A stretch of 64,000 nucleotides of DNA from Erwinia sp039023475 (lineage in GTDB: Bacteria > Pseudomonadota > Gammaproteobacteria > Enterobacterales > Enterobacteriaceae): NCBI RefSeq assembly GCF_039023475.1, contig NZ_JBCHVB010000005.1, forward strand, positions 186,001-250,000. Direction: 5' to 3'. Positions 34,304-44,870 of the stretch are shown here, in pieces; the first letter of the stretch is position 1, and each line of letters starts with the position of its first letter. A program made the translations under genes and the position numbers. The notes beneath the pieces are model-generated. The model searched no databases. It had not been told where the DNA came from and saw only the letters and a list, made by a program, of their open reading frames with translations.

Positions 34304-34429
34304 TATGCGACTGGACCCTGTACGCCATCACTGGCGGTTCGGCACAATCCAAAAGAATTTTTTTCAAAATCTGCTGAAATGCGCGTTACGTTGCATACAG
34401 TATATTTGAAAAAGAACTCTAAGGGAAAG

Positions 34430-34506
<77 letters not shown>

Positions 34507-34565
34507 TCCGAAAACGTGGCAAATACTACGCCGACCTTGCATAAAATGCAAGCAAAACTGAGATT

Positions 34566-34652
34566 TGGTACCGAGGACGGGACTTGAACCCGTAAGCCCA
34601 TGCGGGCACTACCACCTCAAGGTAGCGTGTCTACCAATTCCACCACCACGGC
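34566..34652 (-). tRNA. leuU: tRNA-Leu (GAG) with an acceptor-stem U-U mismatch
   Basis: An 87-nt class II tRNA starting GCCGTGGTGG and ending CTCGGTACCA. The anticodon loop CTTGAGG gives GAG, and a long variable arm is present. The encoded CCA is included. Position 5 is T facing T68; the common enterobacterial leuU has A5-U68, so this copy has a U-U opposition in the acceptor stem. It is next to secG as in E. coli. Confidence 0.96.
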
Positions 34653-34707
34653 ACAAAAGATTGCGACTTTTTTATTTCTGTCGCGTCGAAATGACGTTTC
34701 TTACTGC

Positions 34708-35040
34708 TTACTGCGGGATATCGCTAGACGGCGAGGCCGGTTTCGCTGGCTGGCTCTGCTGCGACTGTGCAGGCTGAGTCAGATTTTCCCACTCGCTTCC
34801 TTTCTGGGTTTTGTTGCTGTTGAGGTTGCCCAGAATCAAGCTGATGATGAAGAACAATGCTGCCAGTACTGCGGTCATACGGGTCATGAAATTGCCAGAA
34901 CCGTTAGAGCCAAACAGCGTTGCAGAAGAGCCTGCACCAAATGACGCGCCCATATCAGCGCCTTTACCTTGCTGCAGCATGATCAGACCGACAAGGCCGA
35001 TTGCCACAATAAGGAAAACTACCAAAAGAGCTTCGTACAT
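34708..35040 (-). CDS. secG: Preprotein translocase subunit SecG
   Basis: A 110-residue inner-membrane protein of SecYEG with two transmembrane segments (LVVFLIVAIGLVGLIML and MTAVLAALFFIISLILG) joined by a Gly-rich loop (GAGSSATLFG). It enhances SecA cycling. ATG 35040 starts MYEALLVVF. No terminator separates it from leuU, so co-transcription is likely. Confidence 0.97.
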   Translation of the reverse strand: MYEALLVVFLIVAIGLVGLIMLQQGKGADMGASFGAGSSATLFGSNGSGNFMTRMTAVLAALFFIISLILGNLNSNKTQKGSEWENLTQPAQSQQSQPAKPASPSSDIPQ

Positions 35041-35395
35041 ATTCAACCTGTTCCTTGCGCGGAAACCGCACATCAAAAGCTTCAAACCAGTTTGATTGAT
35101 AGCGTTGTCACTACCCATCAGAAGCGGGTGTGAATACTAACCAAACCTGCCCTGCTGTGCAAGAGCAATTTATCACGCCCCGACTGATTGCAGAAAAAAT
35201 CAGCAAAAGCGTAAAAAGCGCCGTATTTCTGAGCGAATCAGGCTGATTTTATAGCAAAAAAAAGCTGTCAGTCACGTAGCGCCCAGGCATGATTCAGCCG
35301 TTTTTTTTCGACGAAGACCAGGCCAGAAAGGAGGCAGCCCGGTCCTTTGATGGCACCGGACTTAAGCCTCTGCAACAAAGGCGAACGGATGCTGA
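35041..35395. other. Spacer between secG and glmM
   Basis: About 355 bp with no gene. A minus-strand TATAAA (near 35245-35250) downstream of an A/T run could be a distant secG promoter, but no good -35 is spaced for it. Downstream of glmM a CCGGT/ACCGG hairpin (35352-35374 region) is weak. AT-rich tracts AAAAAAAA occur at 35256-35263. Confidence 0.4.
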
Positions 35396-36730
35396 TTAGA
35401 CGGCCTTAACCGCATCAGCAATACGGTGTGCCAGCGCGGTGACCTGCGCCTCGTCCTCGCCTTCCACCATCACCCGGATTAGCGGTTCAGTACCTGATTT
35501 ACGCAGCAGCACGCGTCCACGCCCATTAAGCGCTTTCTCCACTTCAGCCGTTACCGCTTTCACAGTTTCGTCTTCCAGCGGATCTGTCGTACCGCTGAAG
35601 CGCACGTTCACCAGGATTTGCGGCAGCAGCTTCATCCCACTGCAAAGGTCATGCAGGGTCATATGGTTGCGTACCATCGCGGTAAGCACTTGCAAACCGG
35701 CCACGATGCCGTCGCCGGTGGTCGTCTTGTCGAGCAAGATCACGTGACCGGAGTTCTCGGCTCCCAGCCGCCAGCCCTTCTCCTGCAATTTTTCCAGCAC
35801 GTAGCGGTCGCCCACTTTCGCCCGGGCAAAGGGGATGCCCAGCTGTTTGAGCGCCAGCTCAAGGCCCATATTGCTCATCAGCGTGCCCACAACGCCGCCG
35901 CGCAGCTGGCCCTGACGTAATCCCTCACGGGCGATGATGTAAAGTATCTGGTCGCCATCCACTTTATGACCCAGATGATCCACCATCATGATGCGGTCGC
36001 CGTCGCCGTCATAGGCCAGGCCAACGTCCGCTTTTTCAGCCAGGACGCGTTCCTGAAGCTGACGAACGTCGGTAGCGCCGCACTCTTTGTTAATGTTCAT
36101 GCCATCAGGCTGGATACCAATCGTAATTACCGTTGCGCCCAGCTCACGCAGCACATTAGGAGCAATGTGGTAGGTGGCGCCGTTAGCACAGTCCACCACA
36201 ACCTTTAGCCCATTCAGGCTCAGTTCGCTAGGGAAGGTTCCCTTACAGAATTCGATATAGCGACCGGCAGCATCAACGATACGGCTGGCGCGGCCCAGTG
36301 CAGCAGATTCCACGCAGGTAATCGGCTTCTCCAGCTCCGCTTCAATCGCTTCTTCCACCTCATCAGGCAGCTTGGTGCCTTCAATGGAGAAAAATTTGAT
36401 GCCGTTGTCATCAAAGGGATTATGGGAGGCGGAGATCACGATCCCCGCTTCAGCACGGAATGTTCTGGTCAGGTAGGCGATGGCCGGCGTTGGCATAGGA
36501 CCGGTAAAGGCCGCAGAAAGGCCAGCCGCCGCCAGCCCCGCTTCCAGGGCTGACTCCAGCATATAGCCAGAGATTCGCGTGTCCTTGCCAATGATAATTT
36601 TTTTAGAGCCGTTCCTTGCCAGAACTTTTCCGGCTGCCCAGCCGAGCTTCAGCACGAAATCGGGCGTGATAGGCGACTCACCCACTTTTCCGCGGATGCC
36701 ATCGGTACCAAAATACTTACGATTGCTCAT
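35396..36730 (-). CDS. glmM: Phosphoglucosamine mutase
   Basis: A 444-residue alpha-D-phosphohexomutase making glucosamine-1-phosphate for UDP-GlcNAc, the precursor of peptidoglycan and LPS. The phosphoserine loop ISASHNPFDDNG, metal loop DGDGDRIMMVD and phosphate-binding RKSGTEPLIRVMVEG are intact. ATG 36730 starts MSNRKYFGTDGIRG; it lies 4 bp after the folP stop with AAGG in the folP end. Confidence 0.98.
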   Translation of the reverse strand: MSNRKYFGTDGIRGKVGESPITPDFVLKLGWAAGKVLARNGSKKIIIGKDTRISGYMLESALEAGLAAAGLSAAFTGPMPTPAIAYLTRTFRAEAGIVISASHNPFDDNGIKFFSIEGTKLPDEVEEAIEAELEKPITCVESAALGRASRIVDAAGRYIEFCKGTFPSELSLNGLKVVVDCANGATYHIAPNVLRELGATVITIGIQPDGMNINKECGATDVRQLQERVLAEKADVGLAYDGDGDRIMMVDHLGHKVDGDQILYIIAREGLRQGQLRGGVVGTLMSNMGLELALKQLGIPFARAKVGDRYVLEKLQEKGWRLGAENSGHVILLDKTTTGDGIVAGLQVLTAMVRNHMTLHDLCSGMKLLPQILVNVRFSGTTDPLEDETVKAVTAEVEKALNGRGRVLLRKSGTEPLIRVMVEGEDEAQVTALAHRIADAVKAV

Positions 36731-36734
36731 AGCC

Positions 36735-37571
36735 TTACTTTTCCTTCGCTGACAGTGTTGCTTCGACGACGCGCATCGCCTCGACGGTTTCTTTAACATC
36801 ATGAACGCGCAGGATATGCGCGCCCTGCATTGCCGCTATCACCGCACAGGCCAGGCTGCCGGTGAGGCGCTGCGAGGGCCCGACGTTCAGGAGTTGCCCG
36901 ATCATACTCTTTCGCGACATGCCAACCAGCAGCGGTAATCCGAAGTGATGAAAATCGGCCAGATGCGCCAGTAGCTGATAATTGTGTGAGAGATTCTTAC
37001 CGAAACCGAATCCCGGGTCGAGCAGCAGTTGCGCTTTTTTGATCCCCGCCCGTTCACAGCGCGCAATCTGTTCGATGAAGTAGTCATTCACTTCCTGCAG
37101 AAGATTACTGTACTTCGGCGCCTGCTGCATGGTCTGGGGGGCGCCCTGCATATGCATAAGACAAACGGGTAAGCCCGTCTCTGCTGCGGCTTCCAGCGCG
37201 CCAGGTTCGCTCAGGGAGCGAATATCATTGATGATATGCGCTCCGGCACGAGCCGACTCGCGGATCACCTCAGGCTTGGAAGTATCGACTGACACCCAAA
37301 CCTCAAATCGCTGAGCGATGGCCTCAATAACCGGGATAACGCGTTCCAGCTCCTGCTCAGCACTGACTTCAGCCGCACCGGGTCGGGTTGATTCCCCGCC
37401 GATATCAATGATGGTGGCACCGGCATTGATCATCTCGTTGGCGTGCGTCAGCGCCTGGACCAGCTCATTGTGCTTTCCGCCATCTGAAAAGGAATCAGGC
37501 GTCACGTTCAGAATGCCCATGACATGGGGATGTGACAGATCCAGAACGGAATCGCGGGCGTACAGCTTCAT
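36735..37571 (-). CDS. folP: Dihydropteroate synthase
   Basis: A 278-residue folate enzyme joining p-aminobenzoate to 6-hydroxymethyl-dihydropterin diphosphate; the sulfonamide target. Signatures are GILNVTPDSFSDGG, GATIIDIGGESTRPGA and DPGFGFGKNLSHN. It is 4 bp from glmM downstream and follows ftsH after a strong terminator, as in the E. coli ftsH-folP-glmM order. Confidence 0.98.
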   Translation of the reverse strand: MKLYARDSVLDLSHPHVMGILNVTPDSFSDGGKHNELVQALTHANEMINAGATIIDIGGESTRPGAAEVSAEQELERVIPVIEAIAQRFEVWVSVDTSKPEVIRESARAGAHIINDIRSLSEPGALEAAAETGLPVCLMHMQGAPQTMQQAPKYSNLLQEVNDYFIEQIARCERAGIKKAQLLLDPGFGFGKNLSHNYQLLAHLADFHHFGLPLLVGMSRKSMIGQLLNVGPSQRLTGSLACAVIAAMQGAHILRVHDVKETVEAMRVVEATLSAKEK

Positions 37572-37637
37572 GATTAGGTTTCTCCAGGCAAAAAAGGCGG
37601 GTTGAACTGGCCGGTAGTTTAACGAATGCGGGGATAT

Positions 37638-37665
37638 AAAAAACCCCGGTCAGCGCCGGGGTTTC
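37638..37665. terminator. Terminator between ftsH and folP
   Basis: Stem ACCCCGG/CCGGGGT type with a 6-nt loop and, on the minus strand, a six-T tail; T-richness on the other side makes it look bidirectional. Since folP reads in the same direction, it should reduce rather than abolish ftsH read-through. Confidence 0.88.
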
Positions 37666-37691
37666 AGTTTTGTGTCTGACAGAAAGGAGAC

Positions 37692-39635
37692 TTATTTGTC
37701 GCCCAGCTGTTCGGACATGGTATTGCCTGGGTTTGGCGTACGCGGTTCATCGACCGGACGCGGCGCCTTTGGCGTACCGTTGTTATCTGAATTATTGGTG
37801 CTGCCCGGATCCGTCCAACCTGCTGGCGGCCGCACTTCGCGGCGAGCCATCAGGTCATCGATCTGAGGCGCATCAATGGTTTCATACTTCATCAGCGCGT
37901 CTTTCATCGCGTGAAGGATGTCCATATTTTCATTCAGGATACGACGTGCACGCTGGTAGTTGCCTTCCACCAGAGATTTGACTTCCTGGTCAATAATGCG
38001 CGCGGTTTCATCAGACATGTGCTTCGCTTTCGCCACCGAGCGGCCGAGGAAAACTTCACCATCTTCTTCAGCATAGAGCAGCGGGCCAAGTTTCTCTGAG
38101 AAGCCCCACTGCGTCACCATGTTGCGCGCAATCGAGGTAGCTACCTTGATATCGTTAGACGCGCCGGTAGAAACACGCTCAGGTCCATAGATAATCTCTT
38201 CCGCCAGACGACCGCCGTACAGCGTTGAAATCTGACTTTCCAGCTTCTGACGGCTGGCGCTGATCGCATCGCCTTCCGGCAGGAAGAAAGTCACGCCCAG
38301 GGCACGGCCACGAGGAATAATCGTCACCTTGTGTACCGGATCGTGTTCAGGAACCAGGCGGCCAATGATGGCATGACCCGCTTCATGATAAGCCGTTGAT
38401 TCTTTTTGCGACTCCGTCATCACCATGGAGCGACGTTCCGCACCCATCATGATTTTGTCTTTCGCTTTTTCAAACTCAACCATTGAAACGACGCGTTTAT
38501 TACCGCGAGCGGCAAAGAGCGCAGCTTCATTGACCAGGTTAGCCAGATCCGCACCGGAGAAGCCCGGGGTACCACGAGCAATCACAGAAGCGTCGATATC
38601 GGTAGCCAGCGGCACGCGACGCATATGCACTTTCAGAATCTGCTCGCGACCGCGCACGTCCGGCAGTCCAACCACAACCTGACGGTCGAAGCGGCCTGGA
38701 CGCAGCAGCGCCGGATCCAGTACGTCTGGACGGTTGGTTGCGGCAATGACGATGATGCCTTCATTCCCTTCAAAGCCGTCCATCTCAACCAGCATCTGGT
38801 TCAGCGTCTGCTCGCGTTCATCGTGACCGCCGCCTAAGCCTGCGCCACGCTGGCGACCTACCGCATCGATCTCATCGATAAAGATGATGCATGGTGCCGC
38901 TTTTTTCGCCTGTTCAAACATATCGCGGACGCGGGAAGCACCCACACCGACAAACATTTCAACAAAGTCAGAACCGGAGATGGTAAAGAAAGGCACTTTC
39001 GCTTCACCCGCGATAGCCTTTGCCAGCAGCGTTTTACCAGTACCCGGTGGGCCCACCATCAGCACGCCTTTCGGAATTTTACCGCCCAGTTTCTGGAAGC
39101 GGCTCGGCTCGCGCAGGTATTCAACCAGCTCGCTCACTTCCTCTTTCGCTTCGTCGCAACCGGCTACATCGCCAAAGGTGGTTTTGATCTGATCTTCTGT
39201 CAGCATACGGGCTTTGCTTTTGCCGAAGGACATCGCCCCCTTGCCGCCGCCGCCCTGCATCTGACGCATAAAGAAGATCCAGACACCGATAAGTAACAGC
39301 ATTGGGAACCATGAAATGAAGATCGAGGCCAGCAGGCTCGGCTCTTCCGGCGGTTCACCAACTACTTTTACATTTTTAGTCAACAGGTTATCGAGCAACT
39401 TGGGATCGTTGACGGGGATGTAGGTCGTGTATTTATTACTGTCTTTTTTGGTAACGTTGATTTCACGCCCGTTAATCCGCGCCTCGCGGACCTGATCCTG
39501 ATTTACTTCAGACAGGAAGGTAGAGTAATCAACCCTACGGCCATTCGACTCGCTGGGCCCAAAGCTCTGGAATACAGACATCAGCACAACTGCGATGACT
39601 AACCAGAGAATCAGGTTTTTCGCCATGTCACTCAA
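37692..39635 (-). CDS. ftsH: ATP-dependent zinc metalloprotease FtsH
   Basis: A 647-residue membrane AAA protease controlling LpxC, sigma32 and misassembled membrane proteins. Two transmembrane segments flank a periplasmic domain (about 5-23 and 100-118). AAA motifs are GPPGTGKTLLAKA, FIDEIDAVG and the SRH; the zinc site is HEAGH. A TTG start (MSDMAKN) has AGAGG 8 nt upstream, whereas ATG three codons later at 39626 gives 644 residues without a clear site. I list the longer form. It follows rlmE. Confidence 0.97.
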   Translation of the reverse strand: MSDMAKNLILWLVIAVVLMSVFQSFGPSESNGRRVDYSTFLSEVNQDQVREARINGREINVTKKDSNKYTTYIPVNDPKLLDNLLTKNVKVVGEPPEEPSLLASIFISWFPMLLLIGVWIFFMRQMQGGGGKGAMSFGKSKARMLTEDQIKTTFGDVAGCDEAKEEVSELVEYLREPSRFQKLGGKIPKGVLMVGPPGTGKTLLAKAIAGEAKVPFFTISGSDFVEMFVGVGASRVRDMFEQAKKAAPCIIFIDEIDAVGRQRGAGLGGGHDEREQTLNQMLVEMDGFEGNEGIIVIAATNRPDVLDPALLRPGRFDRQVVVGLPDVRGREQILKVHMRRVPLATDIDASVIARGTPGFSGADLANLVNEAALFAARGNKRVVSMVEFEKAKDKIMMGAERRSMVMTESQKESTAYHEAGHAIIGRLVPEHDPVHKVTIIPRGRALGVTFFLPEGDAISASRQKLESQISTLYGGRLAEEIIYGPERVSTGASNDIKVATSIARNMVTQWGFSEKLGPLLYAEEDGEVFLGRSVAKAKHMSDETARIIDQEVKSLVEGNYQRARRILNENMDILHAMKDALMKYETIDAPQIDDLMARREVRPPAGWTDPGSTNNSDNNGTPKAPRPVDEPRTPNPGNTMSEQLGDK

Positions 39636-39800
39636 GGGATTAACCTCTTCTTACAACGGTGTTAACAGACAGCGTAGGGTACTATATAACCATCCTGGTT
39701 GGAATCGCTGCGATGCTGACGGCGTCTCTCTGACTCACTTACCTGCGTAAGCCTGTCGGAGGTCGCATCTGCCGCTCTGCTGCGAAGCCACCTGTAATGG

Positions 39801-40430
39801 CTATAGTTTGCGCCCAGTCGCTACAATGTACACTTCACGCGAACGAGAGCGCGAAGCGTCCGGCTTACGAATTTTTACTTTCGTAAACAGGGAGCGAATT
39901 TCCCGGAGGTAATCTTCAAAGCCATCTCCCTGAAACACTTTCACTAAAAAACTGCCGCCGGGTGCCAATACATCTCGACACATTTCCAGCGCAAGCTCAA
40001 CTAAATACATCGATCGGGGGATATCAACGGCTGGCGTGCCGGTCATGTTGGGGGCCATATCGGACATCACAACCTGAACTTTTTTATCGCCAACGCGCTC
40101 CAGCAGGGCCTTCAATACCAGTTCATCACGAAAGTCACCCTGAAGGAAATCGACACCAACGATAGGATCCATTGGCAGGATATCACAGGCGATAACCCGC
40201 CCTTTAGACCCGATCTGCGTGACCACATATTGCGACCAGCCGCCAGGGGCTGCTCCCAAATCGACCACGGTCATGCCGGGTTTAAACAGCTTGTCACCCT
40301 GCTGTATTTCATCAAGTTTAAACCAGGCGCGCGAACGCAGCCCTTTTTTCTGTGCCTGAAGCACATATTTATCGCTAAAGTGTTCCTGCAGCCAGCGGCT
40401 GGAACTGGCCGAACGCTTTTTACCAGTCAT
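39801..40430 (-). CDS. rlmE: 23S rRNA (uridine2552-2'-O)-methyltransferase
   Basis: A 209-residue heat-shock methyltransferase (RrmJ/FtsJ) modifying U2552 of the 23S A-loop. The SAM-binding motif DLGAAPGGWSQYV and the MSDMAPNMTG segment are clear, with the catalytic K-D-K-E set distributed as in RrmJ. It is divergent from yhbY and upstream of ftsH, as in E. coli. Confidence 0.98.
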   Translation of the reverse strand: MTGKKRSASSSRWLQEHFSDKYVLQAQKKGLRSRAWFKLDEIQQGDKLFKPGMTVVDLGAAPGGWSQYVVTQIGSKGRVIACDILPMDPIVGVDFLQGDFRDELVLKALLERVGDKKVQVVMSDMAPNMTGTPAVDIPRSMYLVELALEMCRDVLAPGGSFLVKVFQGDGFEDYLREIRSLFTKVKIRKPDASRSRSREVYIVATGRKL

Positions 40431-40557
40431 ACAATTTCCAACTATGATTCAACGTATGCGATAAATAAACCGCACAAATCAGCATGCCGATTTGGTGATA
40501 CACCAGAGATGGCGGTAGAATGACCCGTTTTCAATCCCAATGTAAGTAAAAAATACG

Positions 40558-40851
40558 ATGAATCTGAGTACCAAACAAAAACAGCACCTGAAAGGACTGG
40601 CCCATCCGCTGAAGCCTGTCGTCATGCTCGGCAACAATGGTCTGACCGAAGGGGTGCTGGCCGAGATCGAACAGGCACTGGAGCACCACGAGCTCATCAA
40701 GGTAAAAATCGCCACGGAAGACCGTGAGACCAAAAACCTTGTTGTTGAAGCCATCGTGCGTGAAACCCGTGCGGTTAACGTGCAGGTTATCGGCAAGACG
40801 CTGGTGCTGTACCGTCCAACGAAAGAACGCAAGATCGCCATTCCACGCTGA
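40558..40851 (+). CDS. yhbY: Ribosome assembly RNA-binding protein YhbY
   Basis: A 97-residue CRM-domain protein associated with pre-50S particles. The GxxG loop is seen in VVMLGNNGLTEGVL, and basic LKGLAHPLKP precedes it. It is divergent from rlmE across 127 bp and followed by a strong intrinsic terminator. Confidence 0.97.
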   Translation: MNLSTKQKQHLKGLAHPLKPVVMLGNNGLTEGVLAEIEQALEHHELIKVKIATEDRETKNLVVEAIVRETRAVNVQVIGKTLVLYRPTKERKIAIPR

Positions 40852-40911
40852 GGTCGGGAGAGATTCCTGAACCTGGGCGGAGAGAAAGGTGCCACGCTCC
40901 TGATGTTGATA

Positions 40912-40941
40912 AAAGGCCGCATAGCGGCCTTTTTCCTTTCT
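40912..40941 (+). terminator. Intrinsic terminator of yhbY
   Basis: Nine-bp stem AAAGGCCGC/GCGGCCTTT with an ATA loop and a T-rich tail. It lies between convergent yhbY and greA and may serve both, as A residues flank the 5' side. Confidence 0.9.
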
Positions 40942-40976
40942 TTACATTACGTCGACCCAGGTCAGCGTAGCAGAAA

Positions 40977-41453
40977 TCAAAGATATTCTATTTTCAGGAT
41001 TTCATATTCCACGTCGCCGCCCGGCGTTTTGATGACGGTGATGTCATCAACTTCTTTACCAATCAGGCCACGCGCCATCGGCGAGTTCACAGAAATCAGA
41101 TTTTGCTTAAAGTCCGCCTCATCATCACCCACGATGCGATAAGTTGACTCTTCGTCGCTGTCCAGGTTCAGCACGGTGACGGTAGAACCGAAGATCACCC
41201 GACCATTCGCGTTCATTTTTGTGACATCGATCACCTGAGCGTTCGACAGCTTTGCTTCAATTTCCTGGATACGGCCTTCACAAAAGCCCTGCTCTTCACG
41301 TGCAGCATGATATTCAGCGTTTTCTTTCAGATCGCCATGCTCACGCGCGTCAGCAATTGAGGCAATAATTCTGGGGCGTTTAACGGTTTTCAGCTCTTCG
41401 AGCTCTTCGCGCAGCTTTTCTGCGCCCCTTAACGTCATCGGAATCTGATTCAT
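40977..41453 (-). CDS. greA: Transcript cleavage factor GreA
   Basis: A 158-residue factor that restarts backtracked RNA polymerase. The N-terminal coiled coil (LRGAEKLREELEELKTV, DAREHGDLKENAEYHAARE) carries the tip Asp/Glu, and the C-terminal FKBP-like domain ends ILKIEYL. ATG 41453 has GAGGT seven bases upstream; longer in-frame starts lack one. It is divergent from dacB. Confidence 0.98.
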   Translation of the reverse strand: MNQIPMTLRGAEKLREELEELKTVKRPRIIASIADAREHGDLKENAEYHAAREEQGFCEGRIQEIEAKLSNAQVIDVTKMNANGRVIFGSTVTVLNLDSDEESTYRIVGDDEADFKQNLISVNSPMARGLIGKEVDDITVIKTPGGDVEYEILKIEYL

Positions 41454-41702
41454 CTCAATACCTCGTAAAATCGGTCCTGTGCAAAATTTCGTCATCCTGA
41501 CAGGTTAATGCAGAAAAAGCGTTCTGCGGCGCCTACCACTGAATTACAAACGAAAGAACCCTGGCCCGGAGGAATGCTCAGGACCCGGCAGGTTTTGCAT
41601 TTTGATACGTATTTTACCCCAGAGTTCCTTATGGGTCATCGTTTACTTTCCACCGTAATGCACCGTAGTATGGCTGCATCACCTGTCAGTAAACGCGAGA
41701 TT

Positions 41703-43136
<1,434 letters not shown>

Positions 43137-43193
43137 CGGCCATGAAATCGCGTCCTGATAGTCAAAGAATGTTTTACCACGGCCCGCTGTGAT

Positions 43194-43234
43194 TGTTCGC
43201 AAACCGGGACAGTTACCAGCCCGGTTTGCGAACA
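43194..43234 (+). terminator. Fifteen-bp perfect palindrome after dacB
   Basis: Arms TGTTCGCAAACCGGG and CCCGGTTTGCGAACA are perfectly complementary around an 11-nt loop, 58 bp after the dacB stop. No T-run follows, so it may work as a mRNA 3'-end stabiliser or Rho-assisted stop rather than a canonical intrinsic terminator. Confidence 0.6.
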
Positions 43235-43324
43235 TCAGAAGCTATCGCGCCAGGGGCACTTAACCTCATGGCTCAGCTCCTGTTCCGATCAGAGGGTAAG
43301 CATTTCTGCTGAATGACAGACAAT

Positions 43325-43348
43325 AAAAAGGGACACAATTTGTGTCCC
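43325..43348 (-). terminator. Intrinsic terminator of obgE
   Basis: GGGACACA/TGTGTCCC arms with a 3-nt loop, then TTTTTATT on the minus strand, 12 bp after the obgE stop. Confidence 0.92.
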
Positions 43349-43359
43349 CCTTCTGAGCG

Positions 43360-44538
43360 TTAGCGCTGGTAGATAAATTCGACGCCTTCGTCGTCCTCAT
43401 CGTCCCACTCTTCATCCCACTCTTCGTCATCTTCAACCGCCGCGTCAGCTTCTTCAAGCTGCTGACGATGGTAGTCGTCCCACATGAATTCGACTTTTTC
43501 CGGCTCTTTAGCAGCCAGTTCCGCTTCTTTCGGATTCGCGTTGATAAAGGACATCACGTCCCAGCACAGCTCTTTCACGCCAACGCGATTAGCGGCAGAG
43601 ATCAGGTAATACTTCTCCGTCCAGCCCAGTGCGTCTGCAATGGTTTTGGCACGAGCTTCCGCCTCTTCCTGGTCCAGCAGGTCAACTTTGTTGAATACCA
43701 GCCAGCGTGGTTTACTGAACAGCTTCTCGCTGTATTTTTCCAGCTCACCCAGAATGATGCGGGCATTTTCGACCGGATCGGTTTCATCGATAGGCGCAAG
43801 ATCGATAGTGTGCAGCAGCACGCGGCAGCGTTCCAGGTGCTTAAGGAAGCGAATGCCCAGGCCTGCGCCATCAGAAGCCCCTTCAATCAGGCCCGGAATG
43901 TCGGCCACCACGAAGCTCTGTTCGCTATCCATACGCACCACGCCCAGGCTCGGCACCAGGGTGGTAAACGGATATTCAGCCACTTTCGGTTTAGCGGCAG
44001 AAACGGCGCGGATAAAGGTCGATTTACCGGCGTTAGGCAGCCCCAGCATACCCACGTCAGCCAGCAGCATCAGCTCCAGTTGCAAATCGCGCTTTTCGCC
44101 CGGCGTGCCCATGGTTTTCTGGCGCGGAGAGCGGTTTACGGAAGATTTGAAGCGGGTATTCCCCAGCCCGTGCCAGCCGCCTTTAGCGACCATATGCACC
44201 TGACCGTGGTGCGTCATATCACCCAGCGTCTCGCCGGTGCCCTGGTCGATAATACGCGTACCGACCGGCACTTTAATAATAATGTCTTTGCCGCGCTTGC
44301 CGGTACAGTCACGGCTCTGACCGTTCTGCCCACGTTCCGCACGGAAAGATTTTTCAAAACGGTAGTCGATCAGCGTATTCAGGTTCTCATCAGCCTGCAT
44401 ATAGACGTCACCGCCGTCACCGCCGTCACCGCCGTCCGGGCCGCCCCTGGGGATATATTTCTCACGACGGAAGCTGACGCAGCCATTGCCGCCATCGCCC
44501 GCAGCAACGAGGATCGTCGCTTCATCAACAAACTTCAT
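43360..44538 (-). CDS. obgE: GTPase Obg (CgtA/ObgE)
   Basis: A 392-residue essential GTPase for 50S assembly and (p)ppGpp-linked growth control. The Gly-rich Obg fold occupies about 1-158 (RGGPDGGDGGDGGDVYM). The G domain has GLPNAGKSTF, DIPGLIEGAS and NKVD. The C-terminus is strongly acidic, ending EDDEEWDEEWDDEDDEGVEF. ATG 44538 follows GGAGAAGTAAC. yhbE, which lies upstream in E. coli, is absent. Confidence 0.98.
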   Translation of the reverse strand: MKFVDEATILVAAGDGGNGCVSFRREKYIPRGGPDGGDGGDGGDVYMQADENLNTLIDYRFEKSFRAERGQNGQSRDCTGKRGKDIIIKVPVGTRIIDQGTGETLGDMTHHGQVHMVAKGGWHGLGNTRFKSSVNRSPRQKTMGTPGEKRDLQLELMLLADVGMLGLPNAGKSTFIRAVSAAKPKVAEYPFTTLVPSLGVVRMDSEQSFVVADIPGLIEGASDGAGLGIRFLKHLERCRVLLHTIDLAPIDETDPVENARIILGELEKYSEKLFSKPRWLVFNKVDLLDQEEAEARAKTIADALGWTEKYYLISAANRVGVKELCWDVMSFINANPKEAELAAKEPEKVEFMWDDYHRQQLEEADAAVEDDEEWDEEWDDEDDEGVEFIYQR

Positions 44539-44870
44539 GTTACTTCTCCGTAAATCATTCTCCCGGCACAAAAAGAGTGCAAAGCCGGGGGTGATCCGTC
44601 GTGGCCAACAGCGATGTCGGGTGACGGAAACAGGGTATCTGGAGCCGCAAATCCTGTCTTCGCGTCATTACCAGAAAAGGGATCCGCCATAAGACATCGT
44701 GCAGCTGAATATAAAGTGTACAGCAAAAAAGCGTATTGCTGTAAATCCACAGGCGCCAGCGGCGGGATTGCGGACTGAAAAGCAGAATGTAAAAAGCCCC
44801 GCCATCATAGCGGGGCTTTTCTATTCGCTGCTGAAAGCGGTATCAGGTACCGCTTTCAGGCTCGAAAACC
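44539..44870. other. Spacer between rpmA and obgE
   Basis: A 332-bp gap where E. coli has the EamA-family gene yhbE. It holds the rpmA terminator (44792-44820), an inverted repeat with 8-bp arms TACAGCAA/TTGCTGTA at 44719-44743, and presumably an obgE promoter, for which I see only weak hexamers. Confidence 0.5.
44792..44820. terminator. Intrinsic terminator of rplU-rpmA
   Basis: Eleven-bp stem AAAAGCCCCGC/GCGGGGCTTTT with a 7-nt loop and T-rich flanks on both sides; ends the rplU-rpmA transcript. Confidence 0.92.

Noticed and set aside
41508..41702. An N-terminal extension of dacB by 65 residues
   Set aside because: It would place the clear signal peptide internally and overlaps the greA/dacB promoter; E. 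coli DacB starts at the equivalent of 41703.
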